64,000 bases of DNA from Calycina herbarum (lineage: Eukaryota > Ascomycota > Leotiomycetes > Helotiales > Pezizellaceae), in NCBI GenBank assembly GCA_001414485.1, contig LLEY01000051.1, forward strand, positions 310,001 to 374,000. The letters are read 5' to 3'. Below the pieces are notes generated by a model, which had not been told where the DNA came from, ran no database searches, and saw only the letters and a program-made list of their open reading frames with translations. Shown here piece by piece: positions 22,526 through 34,250 of this stretch. The stretch's first letter is position 1. Every line of letters starts with the position of its first letter. The position numbers were made by a program, and so were the translations under genes.

Positions 22526-24479
22526 TCAATTCCGCTTCGAAACAACATCGCTGAGTTGAGGTTTTGGCACCAAGTATGGCTGAGCCTTCTCGCGTGTGTG
22601 AGTACGTTGTTCGTAGGCATATGCGAGTCCGATCAAAAGCTCTTCTGACCATTTTGGGCCCATGAATGAAATACCAAATCTAAATGTATTAACCTAGTTC
22701 TTGGCTGAAGGAGAAAATGACTTACGGGATATTTGGAGCGACGTTGACCAAGCCCCAAGGCTGTGACTTCTCAACAGTACTATTTTTGGGATAGAACCCC
22801 ATTGGAACAGTCACTACAGGAAGTCCACCAAAGGCCGGAAGGGACCAAGAATAGTCAGTTGGGAGAATTAAAGCATCGAAGTTCCCAGCATTGAGAGCAC
22901 CAATTACTCCCCCTTCATTGCCCCAAAAAGATGTTGTTTGATAAGCTTCCCAAAATTCAGGGCTCGTGTTGTTGAAACCCGACAAGACCGCATCCCAAAT
23001 TCCAGTATCTCTTTGTGGATACTCTTCTATAGGAGTGTTATGAGTGTATTTGGCTTGGTCCGCGAGGTTCTTGATATTATTTGGGTTGAAAACGAGTTCG
23101 GAGAGATATTTCGGAAGGCCAGAAAGAAAGTCAGCACCAGCAACCTTGAGTAAATGTGAGTTGTTATCATGAGCCCAATCATCATAAGATGAAAATGTGG
23201 CGTTGGCCATAATTGCTCCTGCTTTGTTCATAACCACGATAGCATCCTCAAAGGCATCGAGGATGGGTTGGTTCGACTCGTTGGGAGTCGGTAAAGCATT
23301 CCTCACTATTCCGATCCGGGCTCCACCAAAGCTCGTGAAATTCAATGCCCGAGTGTAGTCTGGAGGTGTATCGAAAGGTTGAGCCAATGTATAGTTGTCA
23401 CTCTCATCCTTCCCGGCGATAATATTGAGGAGAAACGCGGCATCAGAAACAGTTCTTGCCATGGGCCCAATGGTGTCCTGACGCTCACTAATAGGAATGA
23501 CCAAGCTTCTAGAAGTCAACCCTACCTATTTCAAAGTAAGCTTCTGCACCAAGGTATGTGAATGCATATCCATCCTCAAAAGGGGTATTCCTGACTGGCT
23601 TTGTTGTTTGGAAGATTGATTGAGACAGAAACAAAGATGCGTGAACCGAGTTCGCCTACCGTTGGTTTTATTCCGACAATATTGTTCACACTTGACGGGG
23701 ATAAAATGCTACCGCTCGTTTCCGTGCCTAAAGACGCAAAGGCAAGTCCGAGAGAACTTGCAACCCCGCTTCCGGAAGAGCTCCCACTTGGGTCCATGTT
23801 CTCAAAAGAAATTTAGCGTTTATACTCATGAGTCAGTCCGATAGGGTACAATACTTACAGGGTAATATGCACCAGTGGCTTGCCCTCCATGCGACGACCA
23901 ACCGTTGGATGAATTGAAAGATCTGAAGTTTGCCCATTGGGACATATTGGATTTGCCTAAGATAATGATTCCGGCAGCTCGCAATTTTGCAGCAATAGTA
24001 GAGTCTCGAGGGACTTTAGCCCCAAGCAATGAGTAGCATCCAGCTGTGTTGTTCATCGAGTCTTTGGTGGCGATATTATTCTTGATCAAAATGGGGATTC
24101 CGTGTAAGAGGCTTCGAATTGTTCCATTGGCTCGCTCAACATCAAGTGTTGCAGCTATAGACAACGCGTCGGGGTTCAGTTCAGTAATTGCATTGAGGGC
24201 TGCATTTACGTCATGGATCCGAAGAATGTAAGCCTACAACTTGTTAGCATCAGTTTTCAAAGAAACGCAATTACAAACTCTAGTCAAGTCCACACTTGTC
24301 CAGCTACCATTGTTCAGTCCCGCAACGAGCTCTTCCGCCCCAGCATCGAGGAGATTTGGATATTGAGAGAGAGTTGAAGAAGACTCGTGTTTGAGATAGG
24401 GGAAGCGCAAAGCTACCGAAAGAGGAAATTGCCAAGTGAGGGCAGCTAATAGAGTAATGATGGAAACAGTGAATGCCAT
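22526..24479 (-). CDS. Secreted amidase (amidase-signature family), five exons
   Basis: Exons are complement 24279-24479, 23859-24233, 23660-23800, 22726-23525 and 22526-22679, joining to 556 residues in one frame. The introns (45, 58, 134 and 46 bp) all have GT donors and AG acceptors. Residues 1-21 (MAFTVSIITLLAALTWQFPL...) are a signal peptide. The amidase-signature Ser-Ser-Lys triad is visible: Lys118 in GIPILIKNNIATKD, the cis-Ser in DPSGSSSGSGVA, and the probable nucleophile Ser223 in GTETSGSI. NNIVGIKPT, then VGLTSRSLVIP and ISERQDTIGPMARTV follow as in fungal relatives. These enzymes hydrolyse carboxamides; the substrate cannot be read from sequence. The length matches the family and all motifs are intact. 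Confidence 0.9.
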
Positions 24480-27475
24480 TTTGTACCGTGCTGTCGTCCA
24501 GGAGTAAAAGTACTGGAAATTACTCTGTCTCCTGATTTTCTGAATGTTCACTGTCTTTTCATCTTGATTGAAAAGTGGTGATGCCCCAGAAGCAGAGCGA
24601 ACTTGCCTTGCTTTCAGCGACATCGGAAGGGTCTCTGCGGAAGCTCCTTGCCACATCCGCACAGTATTAGGCTATTGTTCCAAACCTAGAAGAACCTTCT
24701 GTGGGAGATCCAAAAGCTCATGGAATTGATGGAACAGTGAAAGTGAAGATATCGCCAATTCTCAATTGTTATGAAGCTGTCCACTAGCTTGAAGAAAAGG
24801 TAAGTATTGTTGTTACTCGCTGGAGGTTGGAAGGTGCGGACGGGTTTGAATCACGCTCTCCATCACGTGTAAGTGGCTTGGGACGCATAAATATTCTTCC
24901 GAGACATTCGTAAAAAATATCTCCAACCTTCATTCCACCCACAAACCACCATCATCCAAATATTATAATACCAGCGTCACTCCACAATTCCAGCTTACCA
25001 AGTCGCTACCAACACCAGCTACCTTCTCCCGAGTCCCCGATTATCGCTTCGACCATCGGTGTGACAACGAGGTGCACATGAACACAAGCAGCAAATCTCA
25101 CAAATATAGAATCACAGAAAATTCGATTTCACAATTGATATCTGAAACCTTGGAATACAGTTTTCCAAACAACAAAACCTCGGAAATAGCCAAATTCACC
25201 TCGCCAGAGGAGTTCTATATCCCCGAGTACTCGGTCAGTTGCCTCGTTTCAAATTTAATAAAAACTCCAATTCGACACGCTCATTACACGGCCCGAAAAA
25301 ACATGATGCAACACTCTCCGCATTATCACCTGCATTCATCAGGCGGCTCTGCAATAACACGCACCCGAGACCCCATCGCCGCGACCCGGCTTGTCCCTAT
25401 ATAGGTGCTATGTTGAGAGAATTCGCCGTGCCGTTGGTCATACAAAGTGTTACCGCTGCTGCTTTTCTTTGCCGTTTAAGGTATTCGAATTCCATTTTTG
25501 TAATGTGGCTTTTAAGCTGAAAATTGTTGTCTACTCGGTGATGGGAGACTGTTGATTCGAAATTCTTACTTTGCTGTCACACATGCTTAACCTTCTATGT
25601 TGTATGACTTTGTATTCATCAATACAAGGCAGCGGTGCTTTGCAATGTGTTCTTTTTTTGGTTTATCTAATGGTACCCGATGCCAGTATTCCGCTTTCCG
25701 CTTTACACAAGCAAAAGCCTTGACGCAGCTCTCTCGCCTTCACACATGGAGTTCAATGTTCGGTCAATGCTGGTAGTTTCCTTCACTCAAGGTAGTTTGA
25801 TCTTTGGGAAATCTTGAACAGTGACAGGTTCCCCTTGATTGACTTAATTACTTCTACAATTTTTACTAGCAAACTTCTTTCAAATGTATAGTTTAAGCAT
25901 CAACAATGATCAGGTTGTATTGTTGATTATCGATGACCTCCGGTCTCGGGTGAAGTCCCGACGCCCGTTGTGTACCCGGAGAAGTTACCCGCCCAATCAA
26001 CAATTTATCCTATTTTGGATTCGACGTCCGAGATGAATCTGAAGCAAAGATGTAAGCGCATACAAAGAGATGCATACTGCAGGTCGGTATGGTTTTATCG
26101 CTTAGAGTTTCATACTTTTAAACTTCCACACCCTGCAGCAATAATTTTCTTGTCTCTCAACAATAGAGATCATTAATATCTCATGAGGTATTTGCAAAAA
26201 GTTTCGCTGTACCGTAAAACCCTCACATCTCACATCTGACTTTACCCGATAAGTCTCGAGATGTTGTCATATGAGCACAAGTCAGCTAGGAACATATTAT
26301 CTGGCCTGCTTCTCCGGAGGTATAGGTAGTACTAGAGGTTGGGCATCCATGAGGAGGCAAACAAAAAGGTCATTTGCATATATATTTGTGGATGAAAACA
26401 CCTTTAAATAGCAATGAGGGTGTGAGCAATTTTTTTCATGTACAATGTGTTGCAAATGTCTCCCTTTTCGTAGAAACAAAATAGCAACAACCGAATCTCA
26501 AGTGAAGGCACCTAGCAAAGAAGTGATAGCAATGCATATTACATATACATGAACGGGAGGGGGGAACCTTCGTGTTCCATTGCATTGTTGTGGAACACAG
26601 CTTAACGATGTTCCACCACTTCCAATGTTACACTATTTCCTTTTCAACATCCATCCACATATTCAACGAAATCGAGAGGTTGAAAACCACTTGCTTGTTG
26701 TAAAGTAAAAACACATCTGCAATTAATAAGATTGTATTCAAGCTTAAATCAGGGTGATGTTCTCAACCAATAACCTTTCGCATATGCCACGATGGATCCA
26801 CACTACTACCCCACAGTGAGTTCGTGCCATCGAATCTCGCACACTCCTTAACGTAATTCAAATATGCACTTTCATCCAATAGATACCTGGTTAATTTAAC
26901 AGTGCGAATAAAATGGCAACACACTTCCCATACCTGCAAGCCAGTCAGCCAGAATACTACATATTTACTGCGACCCTTTCAAAGGAGTTATCCTTGATGC
27001 GACACTGTTTAACTATAGTAATGATTAAGAAGTGACTCTGCCTTGCTGCACAACTCTTCCTATTTCCCAGGACTTCATGCCCAAAACAAGCACAATATAC
27101 TACACAGACTGACTTGCACTTCCTTGTGTTATGACATGCACTTGCATCATGCTAGAAGCCAGAATAGATGAATTCTTCCTTAACTCATGCGCTTTCCATT
27201 GTTTGCCTTATTTTCATCACCATTGACCCCACAAATGACAGTCATTGACGCCCGACCCACTGTCGCTGCCAGCACCTTGATGAACCCAACCAAGCCAGGA
27301 AACCCCGACCCCCCAAACAAGTAACATTAAACGCTAACCTCAAAACTCGACCTCACCGAGCTACCGCCTTACACTACTGACCAATGGAATCCCTATAAAA
27401 CTACCTCCAAATAATAAACCTCACCCAGAAAGACAGATCCCACGCAGAAGTGAAGCAAAATCAACAAGCAATTTA
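24480..27475. other. Long gene-poor stretch
   Basis: About 3 kb with no supported gene. Pyrimidine-rich and AC-rich stretches near 24950-25060 look like a 5' UTR, but the open frame after them (to about 25404) starts without ATG at its 5' end and has no recognisable content. No repeats longer than about 20 bp were noticed. Confidence 0.35.
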
Positions 27476-27862
27476 ATGCCCAGCCTACTCACCGAGAACC
27501 AACAGCCTCATCTCTTTCCCTACCAACAAAGATATCTCAAACCAGCAAAAAGTCCCGTTTTAGAAATACCACGACCGAGTTCCAGCCATGTGGCCGAATA
27601 CCTGGCCACCAACGAAGCCCAGCAATACCAGCCTCACCCACAGCCCCATAATAGTAATAACACATCTGTTCATCATGACAACAACATCAAGTTGCCTCGT
27701 TTGCCTTCCTTCTTTGTCCTTTCAATTGCATCGGTAGTGAAGTTAGGGATGAAGTTTGGGCGCCTAAATTTAGCTGAAAACGTATGTAGGGCGGTTATCT
27801 TTAATTGGTTTCCAGAAATTCATCTGGAATATTGGTATGATGTTGGTAGACGGGAAATATAA
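27476..27862 (+). CDS. Small hypothetical protein
   Basis: An ATG frame of 128 residues lies about 80 bp downstream of a CCCTATAAAACTACC element that resembles a TATA box, with an A-rich leader. The N-terminal half is Gln/Pro/His/Asn-rich and probably disordered. Residues about 78-95 (LPRLPSFFVLSIASVVKLGM) are hydrophobic and could be a membrane-associated helix, and the C terminus is aromatic (EIHLEYWYDVG). No family is recognised. It could be a real small gene or a chance frame; the promoter context is the main support. Confidence 0.33.
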   Translation: MPSLLTENQQPHLFPYQQRYLKPAKSPVLEIPRPSSSHVAEYLATNEAQQYQPHPQPHNSNNTSVHHDNNIKLPRLPSFFVLSIASVVKLGMKFGRLNLAENVCRAVIFNWFPEIHLEYWYDVGRREI

Positions 27863-30800
27863 GTGAGGATAAGCTTTTCTTTGTGTTACCAACTATCCAA
27901 CTGAGGCAGACTTCGGTTTTCGAGTTTAGAGGGGATCCATCATGTGATCCACACTTTTAAGTTTAATTGGAATTGGGTCAAGGCGAGCATTTTCAAGGTA
28001 CTAGGAATAAGAATTGAAAAGTGAGGCTGTTGTTGATATTGTCCATACTAGTATAGGCTTGGTTTCAACAAGATCGACAGTTCAATGAACCGGGAGACCC
28101 TGCCCCTATGAACCCCGAAATCCACGTGATCTAATCGGTCAATTCTGTGATCTAATCAGTCGACCCGATACTCAAATCTCAGTAGCTGATATCCTCGTAA
28201 TTGACAAATACTCCTTCATAAATTTAAGAGGACTAAATTCGTAAACCATCAATACACGCGCTTACTCGTAAAACCGCCGCAGACGCCGGTGGAGTCATAC
28301 TATAAGATCTTAATACTAAAAACCACACCGAATATTCAGAAATTTCAGGTCTCAGCTCAATCTTATCTCACAATCGGATAATATCCACCCCCCAGCCCTC
28401 GTACAACCACCAACCCCCCCGAAACCCCCAGACCGCCCTGCCTTACCCCTGAGAGCATTCCTTGGAAGCCCAAAGCGGCTGAGATATCAACGGGAAAACC
28501 CCCACAACCAAAACCTCAAGGGAGAAGGGGAAAAAAAAGAAAAGAAAATCCAAATGCCTCACGTCTTCTAAATCCAGCAATCTCCCCTGTTTTCCAAACA
28601 ATCCCGCCCGTCATAGCGAGATGGTGTCTAGTGGGACGCCACGTCTTGAACTCCTGTCCCTTTCCTTAACTCCGCCCAAGGCAAAAAGAAGAAGAAGTAA
28701 AACACTCATATTGATGAACGCGTGTAGCAGCGAGGCAACCAGACTAAGAATGTAGTCCGAAACAGATACAGTAAGGAGTGAAATTTGAAGCTTAATTCTC
28801 ACGCGATCGCCCCTAGTTCAGGAGTTTGCGAGGTAGCCTAACAGACCAGACTCCTTAATGATGACCCATTTGTCATTGCTCACCGACAAAACTTTCAGCA
28901 AGCTGGACGAAGTGGGACTTTGGTGTACAGCTCTCGAAGGACAAACATGTAGAAGCAATCAAAATGCATGCGAGGAATTGAAAAATCAACGAGGCAAAAA
29001 TAAAGCAGACGAGAATTTACTGCACGGCCTGAGTACAGTGACATTTCAGTCCGTTTTGATTCGATATCGAAGTATATCCTTGATACTTCCATGCTACAAC
29101 GTACTTCCTCGGACTCGCTCACCGAATTTTCGCCAGCTCGCACAGAGACAAAAAATTTCTCAGTAGCAAGCTAGCCGAAATAAGAAATAGTAGATGGCGT
29201 ATCGAACACAACAAGTTAACGCTACAGGGTACAGCAAGCTCGCAAAAGCAACCGCCTCAAACCACCACCAAAGTCAAAAGAATGAAGGCATATGAAAACA
29301 ATACTCACCATCTCACCCAACACATTCCGCTCCAATCTCTCGTTCCGGGTTTTTGCTCCCCGAAAGTCATCAGAATCGGGCCTTATATTCGGCGAATTGG
29401 ATGACATCCTCCCGAACTTCTCACTTCTCTACCCTACCCACGAGGACGCCACGACCCGACTCTGTCGTTGCCCTACCTCATTCCTTGATAGCCAGCCATG
29501 GGAACCAGTCGTGATCCCTTCCGCCCACACACATTCCCGTCCCTTGCAGCTGGGACTCACCAGGTGGTCTATTCCAACCATCTTATTCTGGAGCCTCCTC
29601 TTCAAACTCACCGAATTCACAAAAGAGATTCACCATGCACCAAGTTCCCGGAGTTTCCTCTCCTTGCCTGTGAACACAACTCCTTAGCTGTGAATACAAC
29701 AGGTTTGCCCCTTCGGGTCCCTCGGGGTGCTGCAGGCAGGGTGTTATTCCCGTTGAGTTCGACTCGATTCTCTCACCCGCAGCTTTGGCATGGAGATCAA
29801 GATGCTGCTGCTGCCTGATTCAAGCAAAACAATCCGTTGATACCCGCGACCTCTGTGACTCTCGTGTGATCCTGGGACGCAGATCATCTTGGTGACCTCT
29901 CGTTCCAGCTGTGGCTGTGGTGGAGAACGTCCAACTGATAGAGTATCGCGAAAACTTGAGTTCAACTGATTTTATTAATCGATTACTTGCTCCAATCCTC
30001 TCATCCAATCGAATCCCCAAGGTCGAGATAGTGGCCAACCTGAGGGTGTTCAAAGAAAGCGAAAGATTCCCAAAGAAGTATCGTATTTGGGGAATGTGGC
30101 AAACAATATTCTTGTTGACAGAACGTTGGAAAGTGGGAAGGGGCGAATTTTATGTATGTTGTTGTACAGAGAACTCGCCACTCAGTAGAATTGTTCTCTT
30201 ACATAAAGCGGTTTAATTCGCTTAAAGTCGTCCCCTGAATCCTTAGTACCCCCAACTTTGTGGGGTCCCCCTTAGCATCTAGACATAAAAACACGATGAG
30301 AAATGGTGAACAAACATGAAGAAAGCTGAATATTTCCGAGACAAAGTCGTATTTCATTGAAGATCCAAATTTTGTTCTATTTTAAGCAACAAGAATTTGC
30401 CTGAATAGCGTCAGAGCTGCGTGGCTCAGCTCTCGGCCATTCCAGACTTTGTGATTGGCCTCGCTTAGCCACTCGACATGGTCCTTCGTACAGAAGCTAC
30501 CATCGCGAAAGAAAATTCATAACTAGCAAAAAGTAAAACACACTCTAGACTTCAACGCTGAAAAAAAATCTCTTCTCACGCCATGATCCATTGCATAGAG
30601 GCAGAAAAAGAAGGCAACCAAAAAAATCAAAGAAGAGGCGGTCTGTTACTGCCGATGTCACAGCCGAGACCCGTAAAGTCTCATCGCAAGTTGCCGGTCT
30701 CCACTAAGTTGGAAGACAAATCACCTGACAACGAAAACGAAGGTATCAAAAGGAGAGACTACTCTCATGATGAATGGCATGGAAAATGAGTTGACTGCAA

Positions 30801-33780
30801 GAATTGCACTTTGATGTTACAACGAGACGGCCAACGTACAGAAGTCTAGGCATCTGTCTCACCTAGCGCGTCCAAAGAGACTGGAAATATGCGGGAGGCC
30901 GAAGCTTCATAGAATTGATTGCTCGAGATTGATAGACGGTGAAATTGAGGAATCCGAAGCTGAGGAAAGCAAAGTTGAATTATTTGCCTTTCTCAAAAGG
31001 GATCGTAAAACGTTCCTGTGTGATACGGATACTCCGGATTTAGTGACGTGAGCGCGCTCGCATAAATATGCCCGACTCTTCAAAACATTTGTGTAAGTCG
31101 GATTTTATGAAGCTCAAAGGAGAAAAGCTTTCGGAGCCAGCGGGAACATACTTACAGCTTTGCGTATTCTCGGTGGCTGAGTGCTTTTGATCCTCCCCAA
31201 GACAGGGGGGAAACGCGGTAGAATGACGCCAATGACCTGGAGTTGAACAAGACAAGCTGGAAATCGCCAAACATTCGCAAGGCACTGGCGTTGACGATTG
31301 TTTCAGCACAAGAAGTGAGGCTTCACTGGTCGTTGGGAAAAGGTGCGAATAGCTTCGTGCAAACTTTTTGGGCCATACCTTTCTGCCTGGACGAAAGCGA
31401 GGCCTAATTGGACTGCTTGAAAGTCAGAAACGTATACCATTTCAGACGCCTCACCAACCTTTCTGACTTCATGCTATGGAGTGGGGGAAAACTCGCAGCG
31501 GGAGCACAATGCAATCCAGAGATGTCACTCTGTCCGGTACGCTGTAGAGCAGCGCATAGTAAAAATCAACGACCGGAAGCTTCCCTATTCGTGGTATTTG
31601 AGGATCCCAGTTTCCATTGTTGCCAAAAAAGAGAATTTGAGCTCCAGTATTTTCCCTCGATGTAAACTTTTGTTCTGAGGGAGGTTATGATTTGCCCGAA
31701 GGAGAAAAGTTCTACGAGCATTCTGCCTCTCGGGCAGCTATGCAGCTGGCTGGCCCAGGAAATGATCGAATCGGTTATTATCGTAGGATTTTACCTAGGC
31801 GCATGTCGAGGCTGTCGATACCCTGAAAGTTCATTTGATATTGTAGCCTCTGTTACACTCAAGGCGAGTATATTCAATTTGAACGGTATTGAAGAGACTT
31901 TGGAGATTTTTGGTCGGAGGGTATCAGCAGCTTCTAGCAGCTGATCGTTGTCCACAGCACCGGGATGCCAATTGATTGCAGGTGGTCTCTATCGGCCAAC
32001 TCATCGGTGCTGAACAATTGAAATGTCCAATGGAGAGGCTTCTTGCTGTGCCATGATGCCTGGATCCTTTGTTGTATATCATGTGTGTTGATTCGCTATC
32101 CATATTAGCCACTGTAAAACTGTGGCGATGCACTTGTTTTACAAAAACGCTTCGGCCTATCATGATAGGTTTTCTGCAATATAACTATACGTTAATGGTT
32201 TCCATTTGATACATGTGTCATCCATTTGTGTATGCCCTAGATATTTGGTTGGATGCGCCAGCCTGGTGGGCAGCCGAGGTTTCCTTGACTATAATACAAT
32301 AATTCAAAGAGTCAGATGTCCTTCTGCCTCAAGATATTCGAGTGCCTGCAAGGTTAGTATGGCGACCGATAAAAGCACGGATTTTCCAAGAAAGGTGTTC
32401 TGGCTGGAAGTGAGCTGTACAAAGTCATGGCCAGCAGCACCGATGGCTCCCCCACTACCCCGTCATCTGGATCTATTGAGTGATATCAGGGGTTTGTAAA
32501 CATTGGAAAGGGGTTGCACAACGAAAGCGAAAAGGGGGCTCGGTAAAGGTCATATGCTACCTATTGCGAGGCTACAAGAAGCAGGCTACTTACAACGAAA
32601 GGCTGGCAACTGAGGCCATTGTCCGGGCGAGCAGAGCTGAATGACCTGTCCGGTGAGCGAGTTCGTTGATGTGGTTTTTCATCATTTGTAAAATGCGGAA
32701 AGTCTGACTTGATTGACGCCTCGATATTGTAATGCTAAGGATGTTGCTACCTTGTTCCCGAGAAGGCTGAGGGAGTTTAAGGAGATCCTCATAAACGAGC
32801 CAAAAGCAAAAATGGGGAGATTCGGGCGTTTCGAGTCCGGGGGTTTCCATAAGGTTCTTGGTTTCCTCATGAACTCTAAAATTCAAATGTTGGGGGCAAG
32901 TAGCCATTGTAGCGGTGGTTTGGATTGGAAATGCGCACTATCAAGATATCTTGGATCATCATGAGGCTCCCCACCCCGGATATGCCCCGAAAGGCACATT
33001 GATATTTAAATATCTTGCTGCAGAGGTGCATGTTGCAGGACACACGGTACAAAGAGCGGAAAGAATTGGGGAATCGGGGGCCAAAAAATACAAATGAGGG
33101 TTCTCGCAGATGAAGGCCACCACACAGGCCAATGGACCGAAGACGGTGTGATGTGAATGTTGTGGCCTTATATAGGGGGGCTTTTGGACAAGTGATGAGA
33201 ATATTGAATACGGCGTCTCTGTGACGCGACAGACACCAAGGGGAATGAGATGTCTTGATGTCAATAGTCCTGATTGAGCAACACAACTTCCGGTATGTGG
33301 GATCTCGCTCGAGTGCCACCGACAGGGATAGAAGGATAGAAAGTAGGGAATCGCCATTTAGCCAATTGCTTCTTCCCGTCTCGTTTGCGTTTGCATGGCA
33401 GTTTTCAGAGTCCGTAGGAGTTGTAGATGTTGGGTTGGTGGTTGGATGGTATCGCTCTCAGCTACTAATAGTAGCCCAACATTACCTACCTACTAGCCTG
33501 GCGTGCGGCATAAAGAGCAATCTCTCTCGTGTGAATAACTTCATGGAGGCATCCCAATAAGGCTGATGATGCGACCACCTGGGAATAGCGGTTCAGGAGT
33601 CATGAGAACCACTCACGTTCCAGCTTGTCGGTGAGCTCTTCAGGACGACGATATGCAGCCGGTGCTGAAAGACAGGGCGGACGAGGCCTGAGGTGGACGA
33701 GGCTGGGGGCGGGGAGAAAAGGTGTGGCCGGCAGCGCAGGGTGAGAGGGTGAGAGAGAGAGCGAGGTGGGCGAGCGAGAT
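27863..33780. other. Very long gene-free stretch
   Basis: Nearly 6 kb without a supportable gene on either strand. Overlapping frames at 32876-33357 are not protein-like. Sequence complexity is ordinary, with no long repeat found by eye and base composition near the window average. Confidence 0.35.
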
Positions 33781-33791
33781 CGCTGAATTTA

Positions 33792-33820
33792 TGGTTCGCA
33801 AAAATGCGTCGTGGTTCGCA
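33792..33820. promoter_or_regulatory. Paired TGGTTCGCA motifs
   Basis: TGGTTCGCA occurs at 33792-33800 and again at 33812-33820, about 0.45 kb upstream of the EST1-like gene. The first copy is preceded by AATTTA, as is a copy at 39.43 kb. It may be a factor-binding site or the footprint of a repeat. Confidence 0.35.
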
Positions 33821-34183
33821 AAGATTTGGGCTCCCACATAGCGGAGAGGGCTGCCTATTCGCTATCGTGGCCAATGCGGCTCTGCCGTTGAACATATGAG
33901 AAGAGAGCAAAACCCATCTTCTTTCCTGCTCCTCAAGAGCCGCATCTTTTCCCTCCTTCTCTCCATCAATCCAATCAGCTCCGTTCTGTATTTACTTGTT
34001 GTAGCCATTATAGTCTATGTCGCATTGCTAGAGGTCGCTTGCTGAGCAATCTCGTCCCTGCACAGTCCACATCTTGCCCCCCGCAGTATCAGATCGCGCC
34101 CGAAGGCGATTGTCCCGGTAAGATTCCCTCACAACCTCACAACCCCCAAAGCACAACAACGACCACCACGACCACGACCACCA

Positions 34184-34215
34184 CCTCCTCCTCCTCCTCC
34201 TCCTCCTCCTCCTCC
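34184..34215 (+). repeat. (TCC)n microsatellite in EST1-like 5' UTR
   Basis: About ten CCT/TCC units follow an ACC/ACG-rich tract just before the ATG at 34251, in the probable 5' UTR. Confidence 0.8.
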
Positions 34216-34250
34216 CATGAAGAACAGCGCGACTGACAACCCCACCAGCA

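Noticed and set aside
32876..33357. Overlapping minus-strand frames of 132 and 147 codons
   Set aside because: No domain, odd composition and no promoter or splice context; they overlap in different frames, as expected by chance.
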